Below the pieces are notes generated by a model that had not been told where the DNA came from, ran no database searches, and saw only the letters and a program-made list of their open reading frames with translations. The position numbers were made by a program, and so were the translations under genes. A DNA stretch of 64,000 nt from Meloidogyne chitwoodi (lineage: Eukaryota > Nematoda > Chromadorea > Rhabditida > Meloidogynidae), in contig JACZZP010000006.1 of assembly GCA_015183035.1 (NCBI GenBank), forward strand, positions 930,001 to 994,000, given 5' to 3'. Of the stretch, positions 1-12,939 are shown piece by piece (the stretch's first letter is position 1; each line of letters opens with the position of its first letter).

Positions 1-801
1 TTTTATTTTTTAAAATTAAATTGGATATATATTTGACATATAACATTGGAATTTGTGTTTTAGCAAATTGCTTTTTCTATTGCCATTTTAGTCAATGACC
101 ACAGGTCATTTTGAAAATTGGATAAAATTGACAAAAATTATGAGAGAGAGAGGCAAATTTATAAAGAACATAAAAAGAAGAGCAATTTAATTTAAAATAA
201 ATATTATAATTTAAAATAATCAAATGTTTTATAAAATTATATTAAAAAAAAGTCTTTACTAAATTTAAAATAAATTATTTTGACATTTAAAAAAATCCAT
301 GACTTAAAATGAAAATACTGTTGGAAATTTTTCATTAATTCCAAAAAGGCCAAAGATTTTTTTGAAATAAAGAATTTTAGGCATAAAAAAGGATTATACT
401 GACTGAGTTACTCCTCTCAATTTGTAAAAGATGAGCAAAGGTCAAAATAGCTTAAAGAATGACAATTGAAAATTTATGTGATATTTAAAATAATTTTTTT
501 ATTATTAGATATTTAAAATTTAAATATTTATATTTAAGTAAAAAATATTTTAGAGATCTAAGTAAACATTTAATTAACTTTTTTAAATATATTATCATTG
601 GATTTTATTTATTTTAAATTAATATTTATTAAAATTACAGTAGATAATTGAAGTTAAATTATTTATTGCACATTAAAATTGTTCATATATTTACTCTAAA
701 TGTACAACAGTTATTAGACTTATTAATATTTTGTCAATTAGAGTAAATAAAAAATAATTATATAATTTAATTTATTTAAATATAGTTTTAATTATTAATC
801 A
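1..801. other. AT-rich intergenic DNA
   Basis: This is low-complexity AT-rich sequence. No exon with coding signal, RNA gene or repeat was recognised on either strand. It lies downstream of the Gly/Cys-rich gene, which is read from the opposite strand. Confidence 0.5.
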
Positions 802-1686
802 TCAGCAGCCCCCACAACCACCACCACAGCCGCCGCCACCACCTCCGCCACCACCACCGCCGCAACCACCGCTACTACTACCAGTAAACGGGCCATATGG
901 ACTTAAATTTGTTAATTTTTTAAATAATTTTCTTCTAATTTACCCATAGGGTCCATAAGAATAAGGTCCATAAGGTCCATATGGGCCAAAGCTTTGACTT
1001 CCACCGCCTCCTCCACCACAGCCCCCACCTCCTCCACCACAACCCCCGCCTCCTCCACAACCTCCTCCTCCTCCTCCACAACCACTACTAATAACTTGAA
1101 CTGGAGTACCTTTAAAAATTAATAATAAAACTAAATTTATTAAATTGAAATTTTATGAATGTTTTTTATAATAATTTATAAAGTTTTGACTATTATAATC
1201 GTAAATGATATTCTTATCCAGCAGGCTTCGAACCATTACACCTTACATAAGATTTTACTTGAAAGCCCAAAATTTATTATTTATAATTTAAATAAAAATA
1301 CTTCCTCCACCACCGCCGCATCCTCCTCCTCCTCCTCCACCGCAACCACCACCTCCGCCGCATCCTCCTCCTCCCCCACAACCACCACCACCACCGCCAC
1401 ATCCTCCCCCGCCACCACTACCCCCGCCGCCACAGTTAACAATTATTGGGCCACCACCACTGCTACCTCCACCACCACATCCACCTCCTCCTCCTCCTCC
1501 GCAACCTCCACCTCCACCTCCACCTCCCCCGCAACCGCCACCGCCACCGCCACCGCAACCACCACCACCTCCTCCTCCTCCTCCACAGCAACAACAACAC
1601 GTACTCATCATCATTGGAAATCCGAATGAATTGACCAATCCCAAAAAGGTAATACTGAGAATTAACGGAAAAATTAAATTATGCAT
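802..1686 (-). CDS. Secreted glycine/cysteine-rich protein
   Basis: Three exons are read on the minus strand: 1302-1686, 944-1109 and 802-901. Introns are GT-AG and phases join cleanly, giving about 216 aa. The first 21 residues (MHNLIFPLILSITFLGLVNS) form a clear signal peptide. After MMMSTCCCCC the chain is long Gly runs broken every 5-10 residues by single Cys, then a short tyrosine-rich stretch of repeated PYGPYGP near residues 170-190, then another Gly/Cys block ending CGGCC-like before the stop. No enzymatic domain is visible. Such composition occurs in nematode cuticle, eggshell or secreted structural proteins and in some antimicrobial Gly-rich peptides; that role is inference. The opposite strand gives long Ser/Thr/His-rich open frames here, which are shadows of the Gly codons. 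Confidence 0.8.
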
Positions 1687-2973
1687 TCTTGTATATGTTT
1701 GTTGAATGATAAGAATATTTAAATATACCTATATATTAAAAAATATATTAATTTATTTAAATATAACACAAAATTAATTATTTTTAAATTAAAATAAATC
1801 TAAGGACAATTTAATTAAGGCAATAAAAATTAGACTATTATTAATTCTTAAAATAAGCTCTTATAAAAATTAAATATAGGGTAAATATTTTAGAGGTTTT
1901 TTATATAAATATTAAAAATATTTTGAAAAAATTAAAAGAAAAGCAAAAAACAAAAAATGATTTTGAAATGATAACAAAAAAACTTTTTATTATTTTCTTC
2001 TATCTTTTTACTCCTTTTGAAAGATATCTGCTATATATTAATAAATAAACTGCTATAAAAACATATATTTAAAGTATAGTTATAATTGTTCTCTTATAAT
2101 TTCTCGATATAAAAAACTTGTTTCTTTTTCTTTAAACTGTTAAAGAATAAAAATATATTTTAAGGGATGATTGAGGAAGACATGAAATAAATAAATATAT
2201 TTATTTATTTATTTATTATAAGTTCGAGAGAAAAAGAAGCTATTTTTTGCTTTTCTTTTTATTTGCTTATCAAAAGAGCTATTTTAATACTTATTATCAA
2301 TGAATAAATTAATTAATTGTTTAAGCTTTAATAACAATTTTATAACCAGTTTGAAATAATTTTTTTAATTAAAGGAATACTCATCTTTTTCGTAAATTAT
2401 CATATATACAAAGCTAGGGTAATATAAGTTGTTTCTAAATTAATTGAGAGGGATGAGGCATTCAGGTATGCTTGCATTAATTACTTAGTGACTTATATAA
2501 TTAAAGAGATGTAATTTTTATGCAAATATCTAAATGAAATATAAATAATTTAAATAAAGGAAAAAACATTTAATAAAGATAGATCAGAGAATAAACGATA
2601 GAAGTTTCATGTCAATAAATATAGGGTTGTGCATTAATCTTTTTAAATAATATATTTAGGTATATAAATCCGGCTAGGTTTCAATCAAGCTTATCTAATT
2701 AATGAAAAAGAAAAATCTTCGATATTCGGGTATAGTTGAGTGAATAATAACTTATTCTTAGAAGAAATCTCTGGTCTATGCCACTCAATCTTTTGCTATT
2801 TTCTGTGAGGGGTCTGTTACTATAAGTAATTAAAATATGCTTAATATATTATTTTAAAATATAAAATTGGTCTTTTGAGCAAGACATTCAAAATATGATC
2901 AAATATTTTTAGATATATTGAATATTACCGAATATATCAAATCCAATCTCTAAAATTCTAATAATTCACAACC
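1687..2973. other. Intergenic, AT-rich
   Basis: No gene was seen. A short run of TTTA units lies near 2195-2220. The upstream region of the Gly/Cys-rich gene is included, but I cannot identify a promoter element. Confidence 0.4.
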
Positions 2974-5333
2974 CTAATCGACATTTTCAGTTTGTTTTCC
3001 TCCTTCTAAATCTTCGAGAACCTTAAGAATATTTGGACGTTCCTCGTGATTCTTATTCATGCACTTCTTAAAATTTTAAATATTTTTTTATTTTCTTTTA
3101 TTTGAGATAAATATTAATTAATCTAAGAATTTATTTAATAAAAAATGTCAAATATTTATTAATTTTTTCTTAATTTCATTAATAAAATTTTCATTTAAAG
3201 TTTCAAATAAATAATACCTTTGCAAGGTTGTCTAACGTTCCATTGCCAAGTTTATCTATATCTACTTCAAATATATTATCTTTCGGGCTAACCAAAAATT
3301 TATAGATCATAACACCAAACGAATAAATATCAAAACTTCGATGAAACTAAAAAATTAATAAATACAGATTTAATAATAAATAAATTTTGACTACCTAATA
3401 ATTATTATTTTTAAATTGAAATTATATAATAGAAATATTTTTTATTTTAAAAATTAAAATAAAATATTCAAATAAAAAAGTACAGAAATTTAAATAATTA
3501 TAGTTAAATTAAAAATAAAAATGTTGGGAGTATTTATTTAACTTTCCTCTCTAAGTCTTTTGAAATAATATTTTTTTTCTAAAATTTATCTTATTTTAAG
3601 AATAAATATCTATAAAATAAGAAGTTAAAGATATTTATAAATAGGTATATTGAGAAAATATGTCTGAAATATATTAATTGAACTAAATAATTATTATTGC
3701 TTTTGGGTATTTTTTATTCCTTTAAGTTATCTTCAAATATTTTACGATTGCATTAATGTTTATTAAATAAATTTATTTGTAAATAATTTTAAAAAACTGA
3801 CTTACATAAGTCATATTTTTATATTCTGGTGGATTGTATATTTCAGTTCCAACAAATGTTTTTTTCACAATATAATGTTCTTTTGTAAGAACAGAACCAC
3901 TAAAATCAATTAATAGACATAATTCCAATGGTTGAACTTGATTATGTCCATATGGTATAACAAAATTTGTTGCTTTAATGTCCAAATGAATTCCATCTAA
4001 AATTTAAATATTAACAGTTTAATAACAAAATTTAGAAAATTAAAATATATTTTAGAAATTATTTTTAATTCAAACGTTCATGAAATTGATAAAGTGCTTT
4101 AGCAGCACATTTAATAATATTTATAATAAGCTCTTGATGAATATTTTCATCTATACTTTTTTTATAATATTCTTCCAAATTAATTCCAGCTAAATCCAAA
4201 ACAATATATTTTAATACATGGTTAGATGGTCTATCTTTTGAACTTAAAAATATAATATAAAAATACTAAATAATTATATTAACTAATTATTTATTAAATT
4301 TAATTTATTATTTTAAAAAATGTATATATTTTTTTTGTTAGTAAAATTTAAAAAATTATAATTTAAGTATAAATTTATAAATAATAATATACATACCTTT
4401 CATGCATTTTTATAATACGATTTCTTTCATTTTCATTTAGCTCATTAAAATATTCAAGTACTTTCACTTCATTATTTGCCATATTTAAATTTAGTTTGTT
4501 TCGTTCTTGTTGAAAGTCCTCACGACCGTAACTTTTTAATGCATAACATTTATCCTTAGGCCAATATGCATGATAAACCTTTTAATATATTTATTAATTA
4601 ATTTTAAAATATAATAATTATTTTTTAAATTTTTAATTTATTAACTTTAAATATGTACTTAAATATAATTTTGTAATAAAAAATAAATATATTTTATGCT
4701 AATTATTAAAAAGTATATTTAAATTAATTGTTTATTAGTGTATTCTTTAAAAAGAACTTACTGAACTATATCCTCCAGATCCGATGGGGATTTGTGATAA
4801 GTTTAATATTATTTCTTTATTGTTTATTGGTATTTTAATTTCGATTAAGTCCGAGAGATTATATTGTCGACATTGACAACGTTGAGCTTAATATTTAAAT
4901 AATATTTTTATAAAAAAGTTAAAATAATAATTTTAGAAATAATTTATTTATTAACTCTCTTAAAATATCTGAAAAAATTAAAGATTATTCAATAATAAAA
5001 TATTAAATTATTTTTTAATATTCTCATTTTTGCTAAAATGCTATATCATTTTTTAAATTTATTTCAATTTATTTATTTTAATATAACTTTTCTTAACTTA
5101 CTATGGGTATAAGAAGAACTTGCTACAGCTTTAAAAACATTTTTTAATTTATTAATATATATTTTTAAATTTAATTCTTCATTAAAATACACTAATTATT
5201 TTAAAATAAATAAAACTAATTTTAAACTAACCAAAGAATTGTATTTTAGTTTTAGTAAATTATACAAAATTTTGGAACGAAAACATAAATTTAAATTTGT
5301 CTTGCGGTTTGAATTTAATTTTACTAATTTCAT
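2974..5333 (-). CDS. Divergent protein kinase (TTK/MPS1-like character)
   Basis: Minus-strand exons 4762-4886, 4397-4578, 4076-4242, 3806-3996, 3218-3346 and 2974-3066 join in phase to a full kinase fold. Visible motifs in order are the glycine loop (IGSGGYSSVYHAYW), the ATP-anchoring lysine (CYALKSY), the catalytic loop HGIHLDIKATN, the metal-binding IDFSGS in place of DFG, GTEIYNPPEY as activation segment end, and DIYSFGVMIY; the chain ends shortly after HEERPNILKVLEDLE. The HRD arginine is replaced by Leu and the DFG glycine by Ser, so activity may be altered although both Asp residues remain. The order GSGGxS, LDIKxTNF and PPE recalls the TTK/MPS1 group, but this is only a resemblance. 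The N-terminus is uncertain: an exon ending at 5102 (encoding KNVFKAVASSSYTH) fits, and further candidate exons lie near 5558-5597 and 5780-5835. Confidence 0.8.
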
Positions 5334-5539
5334 TTTTAATGGAAATTACTTTTAACAGATATATGTATAAGTTATCAAAATCGAAAAAACTATAAGACTA
5401 TCTCCTTGGAAATAACAAACAAAGGAGAATAATTAAAACAATGGTCTTTGCTTTACTAAAGCAATGATTATCGAAGACAGGTTTTTAATTAGAAATGGAG
5501 ATTTTAATAATTTTAAAAATTAAAGTTTATAATTTATTT

Positions 5540-5840
5540 TTTAAAATTTATAGACTTACAAGTTTCAGCACCTTGTTGAACATGTCCTGAGTGAACTATA
5601 TGAAAATTAAAATTTTTTGAATACTTAATATATAATTAATTTAACTTTCACCATGAATAAATCATCTTTTGTTTTTATTTTATTTAGAGATAACCACAGA
5701 GGGAAATATTATTTTAATAATTAATTTATAAAATTTTGCCATTTTATATTTATTTTTCTCAACTTTAAAACTAACCCGTATGAGTGGTAGGCTCACTTTT
5801 CTTTTTGCTTGGAACACAACCAGAAAAGGATTCTTAAATA
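5540..5840 (-). other. Possible upstream exons of the kinase gene
   Basis: Two short stretches look exon-like on the minus strand. One at about 5558-5597 (HSGHVQQGAET) is followed by a GTAAGT donor. One at about 5780-5835 (ESFSGCVPSKKKSEPTTHTG) is followed by GTTAGT. They have higher information content than the flanking AT-rich DNA and could supply the N-terminus of the kinase. I could not join them in frame with certainty. Confidence 0.3.
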
Positions 5841-5899
5841 TTTTTAAAATATAGTAAATAAATATATATTTTTTAATTACCATGTAAATTTATTAAAAA

Positions 5900-6778
5900 T
5901 AATAATATATTTAATAAATAAAATAATTTCATATTTTTAAGAATTTAGTTAAAAAATAAAAATAATATTTTTAATTATTAATGTATAATTAAAATGTTAT
6001 AATTTAACAATAGTTTAGGATTAAATTTAGCTTAAATTTAGAAATAATTTAATGTCCAAAATATATAACTAAATTTATATTTTCTTAAATATAAATTAAA
6101 AAATAAAATTATAAGTAGTAAAATGTTAAGGTTTTCTTCACAAATAAATGAATGGCAATATACATAACATTTAAAAAATCCTTAACATCTATGTTAATTA
6201 ATTTATTCTCTAATGGTTAGTGTACTATATATGTACATAGTCTTTGAATTGCCAACTATAAAATTTAAAAATTTGCCTCTTCTAAAAATTCTCTAGCAAA
6301 TGTTATAAAAAATTGGCAAATTTAAGAATAATTGCCAAAAAAAATTAAAATCGATAAAGATAAATGAATTCAATTTTTAAAGTTTTTTAATTTAAATAAA
6401 TATATTTCAAAGTATTAAAATTAAATATTTGCGTGAATAAAAATTGGCCATCAAATTACAGATTTTTCAAAAAATTTCAGAAATCGAGAACGAGAAATTG
6501 AAAACTAGAATTCAGAACAAATTTTCATTCTTGATTTTTGTGAATAAAAAATATATTTTATATTTACTTTATATATCGCCTGTTGAAAATTTTTCCATTC
6601 GTTTGATGCTTTACATCAAATAAATAAAATAAAATCTTAGGAGTAGTTTGTAAAAATCTCTATACGTATAAAAAAGTTGAATTAAAATAATAATATTATT
6701 TCTAAATAAAATTATTAATTAAAAAATTAATTTATCATTTTTAGTATATTTTGTTATAAAATTATATAATTTTATTTT
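5900..6778. other. Intergenic, AT-rich
   Basis: Nothing recognisable as a gene, RNA or repeat was found. It separates two minus-strand genes and so would hold the promoter of the kinase and the 3' end of the membrane-protein gene. Confidence 0.4.
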
Positions 6779-7747
6779 TTAAAAAAAGAATGCATTAATT
6801 GAAGGCGAAAATAATTCCCAATAATGATCAAAAGAATTATTAACAACATTTGAAAATGAAGGAAAGAAAAATGTTATTGAATATAGCAATGCTGGCATTA
6901 TTATTAACTAAAATAATATTTTAATTAATTATTTAAAATAAAATACCATTAATGTCACAAGTAAAAATGTTCTAATAATATCAATTAATCTCCATTTATA
7001 AGATGAATTACCCAAACGAGTTGAAATTGTCAAAAAAGTAGCCAATGCTGGTAATGCAATTAAACGACCTTCAGTTGCTAATTCATCACGAGCTGATTTA
7101 AGTGTTTGACCAGTTAATGCATCTCTAGCTTCTATATTCAAGAAAGTAGATTTTTCAACAAGTCTTTATAAATAAAAAATTTAATAAATAAAAATATTTG
7201 TTTTTTTATCCAATCCACTACATACCTGATAGACCAGACAAGGAAAACTCTGAAATTTTGAAAAATATTAAAAAAATATGTTAAAAGCATTTATAATTAA
7301 AGCTTCTTATCCAAGTTATTTATATAGATAGTATGTATGTAATAAAAAATGAATTAGAATATATTTAACTTATAAATTAAAATAAATATTTAGTTAAGTT
7401 GTAAGGAATTTCTTTTTTTTTTAATATTTTCTCTTTCGTAAAATTTAATTTTTATATAATTTTACTTAAAATATTAAAAAAATAAACGTTTCTAAAGTTC
7501 CAAGTATAATAACTGTACTGGCCAAAAAACGCCAAAAAGAGCATTCAGCATTAGAAAATATATTAAGAATTCCAGCAGCAATGCAAATAATTCCATAAAT
7601 CCACCAGTCTGGTACAAACTTAAAATAATTTATAAAGAAAATATTCATCTTTTAAAATTATAATAATTTAAATTATACCATGTACAAATACAAAGAAAAT
7701 GCCAAAAGAATCGAGCTAAATCCTAACCGAATTGTTCGAGCATTCAT
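6779..7747 (-). CDS. Unrecognised multi-pass membrane protein
   Basis: Five minus-strand exons join in phase with GT-AG introns: MNARTIRLGFSS... ending at a GTATAA donor, then FVPDWWIYGIICIAAG..., then a short exon VFLVWSI, then LVEKSTFLNIEARDALTG..., and finally LIIMPALLYSITFFFPSFSN..., ending AFFF and stop. The product is about 190 aa. Hydrophobic stretches near residues 5-22, 29-45, 54-75, 113-128 and 135-160 suggest four or five membrane segments, with a hydrophilic region (EARDALTGQTLKSARDELATEG) between the third and fourth. No family was recognised. The consistent splice phases and the charged, non-repetitive middle region argue that it is a real gene. It is co-oriented with the kinase downstream but about 900 bp away, so an operon is unlikely. 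Confidence 0.7.
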
Positions 7748-8941
7748 TTTTTTAAATAAATAAAATATTTATATTTATTTATATTTCCTAAATTTAATAT
7801 TTAAATAAATAAAATAATTTTATTTAATTATTAATTTTAACATCTTTTATTAATGTAAAAAAATAGAACATTATTTTATAAAAATCGATTAAACATTTTT
7901 ATATAGAGAAATATACTTGGAAGATAAAAATATGTATGTTTTCCCATATTTATTCTACATACATGTTCTTCTCTCTTATTATTTTTAAATGGAATTAAAA
8001 ATTTTTTTAATTTTTAAATTTAATTCTATTTATCAAAAATTATTTAAATAAAATTCTAAAGTATTGTTAAAATTTTAACATTTAATTTTTAAAGTTTTTT
8101 GACTAAAATTTTAGAAAATTGGTTTTTTAGAGTTATAAATAAATTAAATTTTGGTTTATTTGGAAAAATAAAACTGATAAAAAATAAAAATATAATTATA
8201 TTTTACTTTTAAATTCTGATTATATTTTTTATAATTTATGAGTAAAGAAAATTAACAAATATTGGAATAATAAATATTTTGATAAAAATAAAAATAATTG
8301 ATAATTTTTATATTATATTGACTAACTATATTTATTTTATTATAAAATAAAATATATTTATTATAATTTATAAGAAATTAAAATAAAATTTAAAAAGTTA
8401 ATTTTTAATTTAAATTTATTTTTTTATATTTAATTTATTTATTAATTAAAAAAAAATAATATGAAAAATGACAAAAAATGATTTATTAAAAAATTAAAAA
8501 AATTAATTTGATTAATTAGTAAAGGAATGGAATGCGGGTTTTGTAATGACAACAATTTTTGTGTTTTTTGCCTTATTAATTTGTTCTCATATTATTTTAA
8601 ATGTCCAAAATTAATTTGAAGGTAAAGGAATGCACGTAAATTATTTTTTTTAATTTTTCTATCATTTTTCAATTATTTATTGATAAAAATGATTAAAGAA
8701 TTTTAACATAATTTAGGCTATTTTTTATATTTGTGTGGTCGCAAATTAAAATTAAGCAAGAAAATGACACCATCAAATAATTTATTTATTTTTAGATTTA
8801 TTAGTTTATTTTGGTTTTATTAAAATTATTTTACTATATTAATTTTATTAATCATTTTTATTTTTATTAAATTAATAATTTAAAATAATAAATATTAATT
8901 TTTTAGTTTTTTAATTCATTTATTTATTTTTTTATTAAAAA
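7748..8941. other. Divergent intergenic region
   Basis: The region lies between the start of the membrane-protein gene (minus) and the start of the MAP2K5-type gene (plus), so it should hold both promoters. The sequence is AT-rich and no motif stands out. Confidence 0.4.
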
Positions 8942-10811
8942 ATGCCTCTAAATGTTTTTGTTACCGCTGAAGAAAATAAAAAAGAAATTGAATTGGATGA
9001 TATAACATTAATGTTTTTTGATACATTAATGGTTTTTTGAAATTTATTAAATTTTTATTTTATTTTTTCTTTATTTTCAGGCTTCTTTAAATTCAGCTTT
9101 TCCTGAAAATAAAAATTCTTTTGATTTTTTTGAATGTAAATAAATAAATAAATATTTTAATTAATTAATTAATTAATTTAAAAAGATTATGATGAAGATG
9201 GTGATAAAGTGGCAGTTCGTTCAGATGATGAATTACAAACATTTTTAATTGAAGTTATTAATAATTCTAAAGAAATTAATAATAAATCAATTTTATTAGA
9301 AATTAAATTAAAATCAACTAATTTATTTCAACAACAAATAAGTTTAGAAGATTATAATATTATTTTAAATAATTTTTATAATGAAGAATGTTCTTCTAAT
9401 TTATTAATAACTTTACCTAATAAAAATGAAAAAATTGAAAAAAATAATTTAGAAAAACAAATAAGGTAATTAAAAAATAATAATTATTATTTTTATTTAT
9501 TTATTTTTAATTTTAGAAATTCAAAAAATAATATAATTTTTGGACCAGAAGATTTACAATTAATTGAATGTCTTTCAGAAGGTCAATTTGGCACTGTTTA
9601 TAAGTCTTATTAAAAAAAAAATAAATTAAATATTTTTAAATTAATTTTTAATTAGAGCTCTTGATGTAAAAAATGATCATTTATTGGCTATTAAATGTAT
9701 AGCAATAGATGGAGGTAATGGAACAAAACAAGGATTATTAAATGAAATTGATATTTTAAAAGTAAAAAATATATTATTTTTTTAATTTTATTTAAAATAA
9801 TAAATATTAAGAAATGTACACATCCAAATATTGTTAAATTTTATTCAGCTTTATTTGTTGAAAATAATCTTTTAATTTGCATGGTTTTTTTTTAATTTAA
9901 ATTGATAAAATAAATTATTTTTTAAAATTATTTTTATTTAAAAAAAGGAATTAATGGATGCTCTTTCTCTTGATATTTATGGTAAACTCAAACCTTTAGT
10001 ACTTGGTGCTTGTGTAGTTGCTATTGTTGATGGACTTGAACATCTTTGGAATAATTCAATTATTCATAGGTTTTTAAAAGAGTATTTTTTAATTATTTAT
10101 TTATTTATTTAAATTTGTTAAATAAAATAAATAATAATTAAATTTAATATTTACTTAATTTAAAAAAATAAAAAAAATTTAATTTTTAAGAGATATAAAG
10201 CCAAGTAATTTTCTTGTAAATTCTTATGGAGAAGTAAAATTAGCAGATTTTGGTGTTTCTAAACAAATGGCACAATCAATTGCTTGGTCATATGTCGGCA
10301 CAAAAGTATTAAAATTAATTTATTATTTTTTAAATAATTTTTGTTTTATGTTTATATGGCCCCAGAGAGAATATATGGAGAAGTTTACAAGTAAAAGATT
10401 TTAATAAAATTAAATAATATAATTTATTTTTCAAAAAAGTGTGACAAGTGATATTTGGAGTTTGGGTATTTCTTTGGCAGAAATGGCCTTAGGCCGTTTT
10501 CCATTTAAAAAAGAATTAAAATTAACAGAATCTCTAATAATTAGACAAGAACATATTTCAGATTTACTTTCTGAAAAAGAATTAAAAATTATTGGAAATG
10601 GATTTACTGATGAATTAATAAATGGATGGTTAAATAATAATTAGAAATTAAAATAATTTTATTTTTTAGTTTAATTATTAACCCAAAACTAAGATTAAAT
10701 TCTAATAAAATTTCTTCTAGTCAATTTTTGTTAGCTCATCGACCAATGAATAAAAATATTGTTGCAGAATTTATTAAAGAAAAATATAAAAATAATTTTG
10801 AAAGAAAATAA
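8942..10811 (+). CDS. MAP kinase kinase, MAP2K5 (MEK5) type, with PB1 domain
   Basis: Dual-specificity kinase expected to activate an ERK5-like MAP kinase. The N-terminus carries a PB1 domain with the OPCA signature [17 protein letters not shown], which among MAP2Ks is diagnostic of MEK5. The kinase domain shows [10 protein letters not shown] (G-loop), LAIKCIAID (lysine), [47 protein letters not shown], the activation-loop [39 protein letters not shown] and a C-terminal NPKLRLNS. About ten exons are used and the stop is at 10809. One junction is abnormal: the intron opening with GT at 10306 would need to end before 10350 to preserve YMAPE, but bases 10348-10349 are AT, not AG. The first in-frame AG (10366-10367) would remove the APE motif. 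Elsewhere splice sites are normal. Confidence 0.88.
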
Positions 10812-10961
10812 ATTTAAATATATCTTTGTTATTTTTAAAATTACTCATTTTACCTCAAATTAAAAAATAATTTAGAATTATAAAATAAAATAAATTTAAT
10901 AAATAAATTTTTTTAATCCTAAAAAATAAATATTTTTTAACAAAATTATAAAAATTTTCTT

Positions 10962-12939
10962 TTAAACTCGATGTGTTGTGACTGCCTCAAATTGTCTTAA
11001 TTCTGTATAATCTTTCATTGCTATATGTCCATGCCTTTATAATAATTATTTAATTTTAAAATATATATTTTATAATATTTTACCTGTCAGAAACCCATCT
11101 ACCATTCATTCCTGGAATTCTTGATGTTGGTTTTCCCCAACTATTAATTGAAAGTATTTATATATTATTTTTTAATCAAATTTATTATTTAATTTAAACT
11201 CTCCTTTTTTAGGTAATGTAAAATTAAAAATTAAATTTGAAAAAAAAATAAACTCATTTTTTATTCTAAATTTTAATAATTCTAAAGAAAAAACTTTTAA
11301 TAAAATTGTTAAAAACCTTAAACTTTTGTAGAGAAGAATTTCATCTGTATCTGACCTAATTTTAAAAAATAATTAAAATCTTTATTTTTAATTTAACCAA
11401 AAAGCAAAAATATAATCAGCTTCTCTTGCTGGATTTTTATTTAATTTTTCCAAAAATGCTGAATAATTAATTTGTTCCCCACAAGGAGATGTTGTATAAC
11501 CACAAAGTAATTGATCTTCACATGTATAGCCTGGATATAAACCCTTAAAATTAATTAAATAAATAAAATATATTTATTTAATTTATTCTAACATCTAAAG
11601 CATTACACCATGCAGGCATTGTTTGAGCTAATTGACAAAAACAAATTCCATAATTAGGTCCAGAAATTCCTAAATATATTAATTTTAATGTAATATTAAA
11701 TTAATTTATATTTAATTTATTACCTAAAAATGTATCAATCCGTTCAGAAAGTGGACGTCCTGAAAGTTTAATAAAATTAAAAAAAATATTAAATTAATTT
11801 TAAATATTTAAAAAATTAAAAATTGATTTATAATCGTATATTATTAATAAAATTAAATAATATTTTAAATAAATAATAATATTCTAATTTTTTAAAAATA
11901 TTTTAACATTTTTATTTAAATATTATTTAATTATTGAATTTAATTTGTTTTTTAAATTAAATCTTAATTTTAACCTAAAGAGCAATTTCCATCTGTAGCA
12001 ATTAATTCACCTCCTTTAATAACTTTTCTAGCTAAAATAACACCCATTGAATGAGCTATAATATCAACTTTTGGGGCACTTGTATAAGCAAGTACTGCTT
12101 CTAAAAAGCGCCTAAAAATATTTTTAAAAATATTTTTAAAAATATTTTTATAATTTAAAAACCTCAAATCAACTAAATATGAACAGGTATGCATTGTATT
12201 ATATCCATCTATTATTTTTAATAAAATTATTTAAAATATATAATTTTTTACCAAATATATTCCCTGTTCCCCAAGTATCCCCCCATGTTGTTGCATATCT
12301 GTCAAACAAGAAATGTATGTAAAATTTATTCTTTTTAGCTTACAACTCCGCTGATGTATACTAAATTAAAAAAAATAATATAAAATAAAAATAATAAAAT
12401 AAAAATTATTTATTTAAATTTATTTTAATTTAAATAAAACTTTAAATTAATAGAATTTTAAAAAATCAAACATTTTGTTCTATAAAGTATTGAATTGATC
12501 TAGTCCATCCTATTTATATTTAAAAAATAATAATTTATATTCATATCCTGAATTCATTTATTTACTTTACCCGTTGCTTGTGGGCTTTGTGTATGCAATG
12601 CAGCATCCCCCTTATTAAAAAAAAATATCTTTTTTAATTATAATTAAACATACAGTTCCATGAATAAAAATTACTGGTTCTCTTAAGACCTGAAAAACAA
12701 AGTTTTAATTAAAATATTTAATTTACCTGATGTGCAGAATTAATTTTCCCTCCAAAACTTCCACTTGGCCCAATATCTGGTCTATCAAAAGTATCTTGTT
12801 CATATCCATTAGATATCAACCAACTAACAAAATGTTCTGTTAAAGGACCTATCACAGTAGATTGAGATTTTATTAAACAAAATAAAAGGAAATTAATTAA
12901 AATAATTAAATTAATTATTAATTGTTTTATTATTAACAT
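10962..12939 (-). CDS. Secreted class 2 (LIPS-type) triacylglycerol lipase
   Basis: The minus-strand gene has about a dozen small exons. The first (12727-12939) encodes a signal peptide (residues 1-25, ending CLIKSQS) followed by [15 protein letters not shown]. The next gives the oxyanion-region strand EPVIFIHGT, then [34 protein letters not shown], and an exon with the nucleophile elbow [16 protein letters not shown] (G/A-x-S-x-G with Ser as nucleophile). Later exons hold [14 protein letters not shown], a Cys-rich stretch ([14 protein letters not shown]) and a C-terminal [20 protein letters not shown] with the likely catalytic His, ending VTTHRV. The order matches the lipase class 2 family that is expanded in nematodes as LIPS proteins. 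It probably acts in secreted or gut lipid hydrolysis; the substrate is not deducible. The gene is tail-to-tail with the MAP2K5-type gene, about 150 bp apart. Confidence 0.85.

Noticed and set aside
1159..1634. Ser/Thr-rich and His-rich plus-strand open frames
   Set aside because: They are the complement of Gly/Cys codons in the minus-strand gene, with no signal of their own; the minus frame has a signal peptide and matching splice phases.
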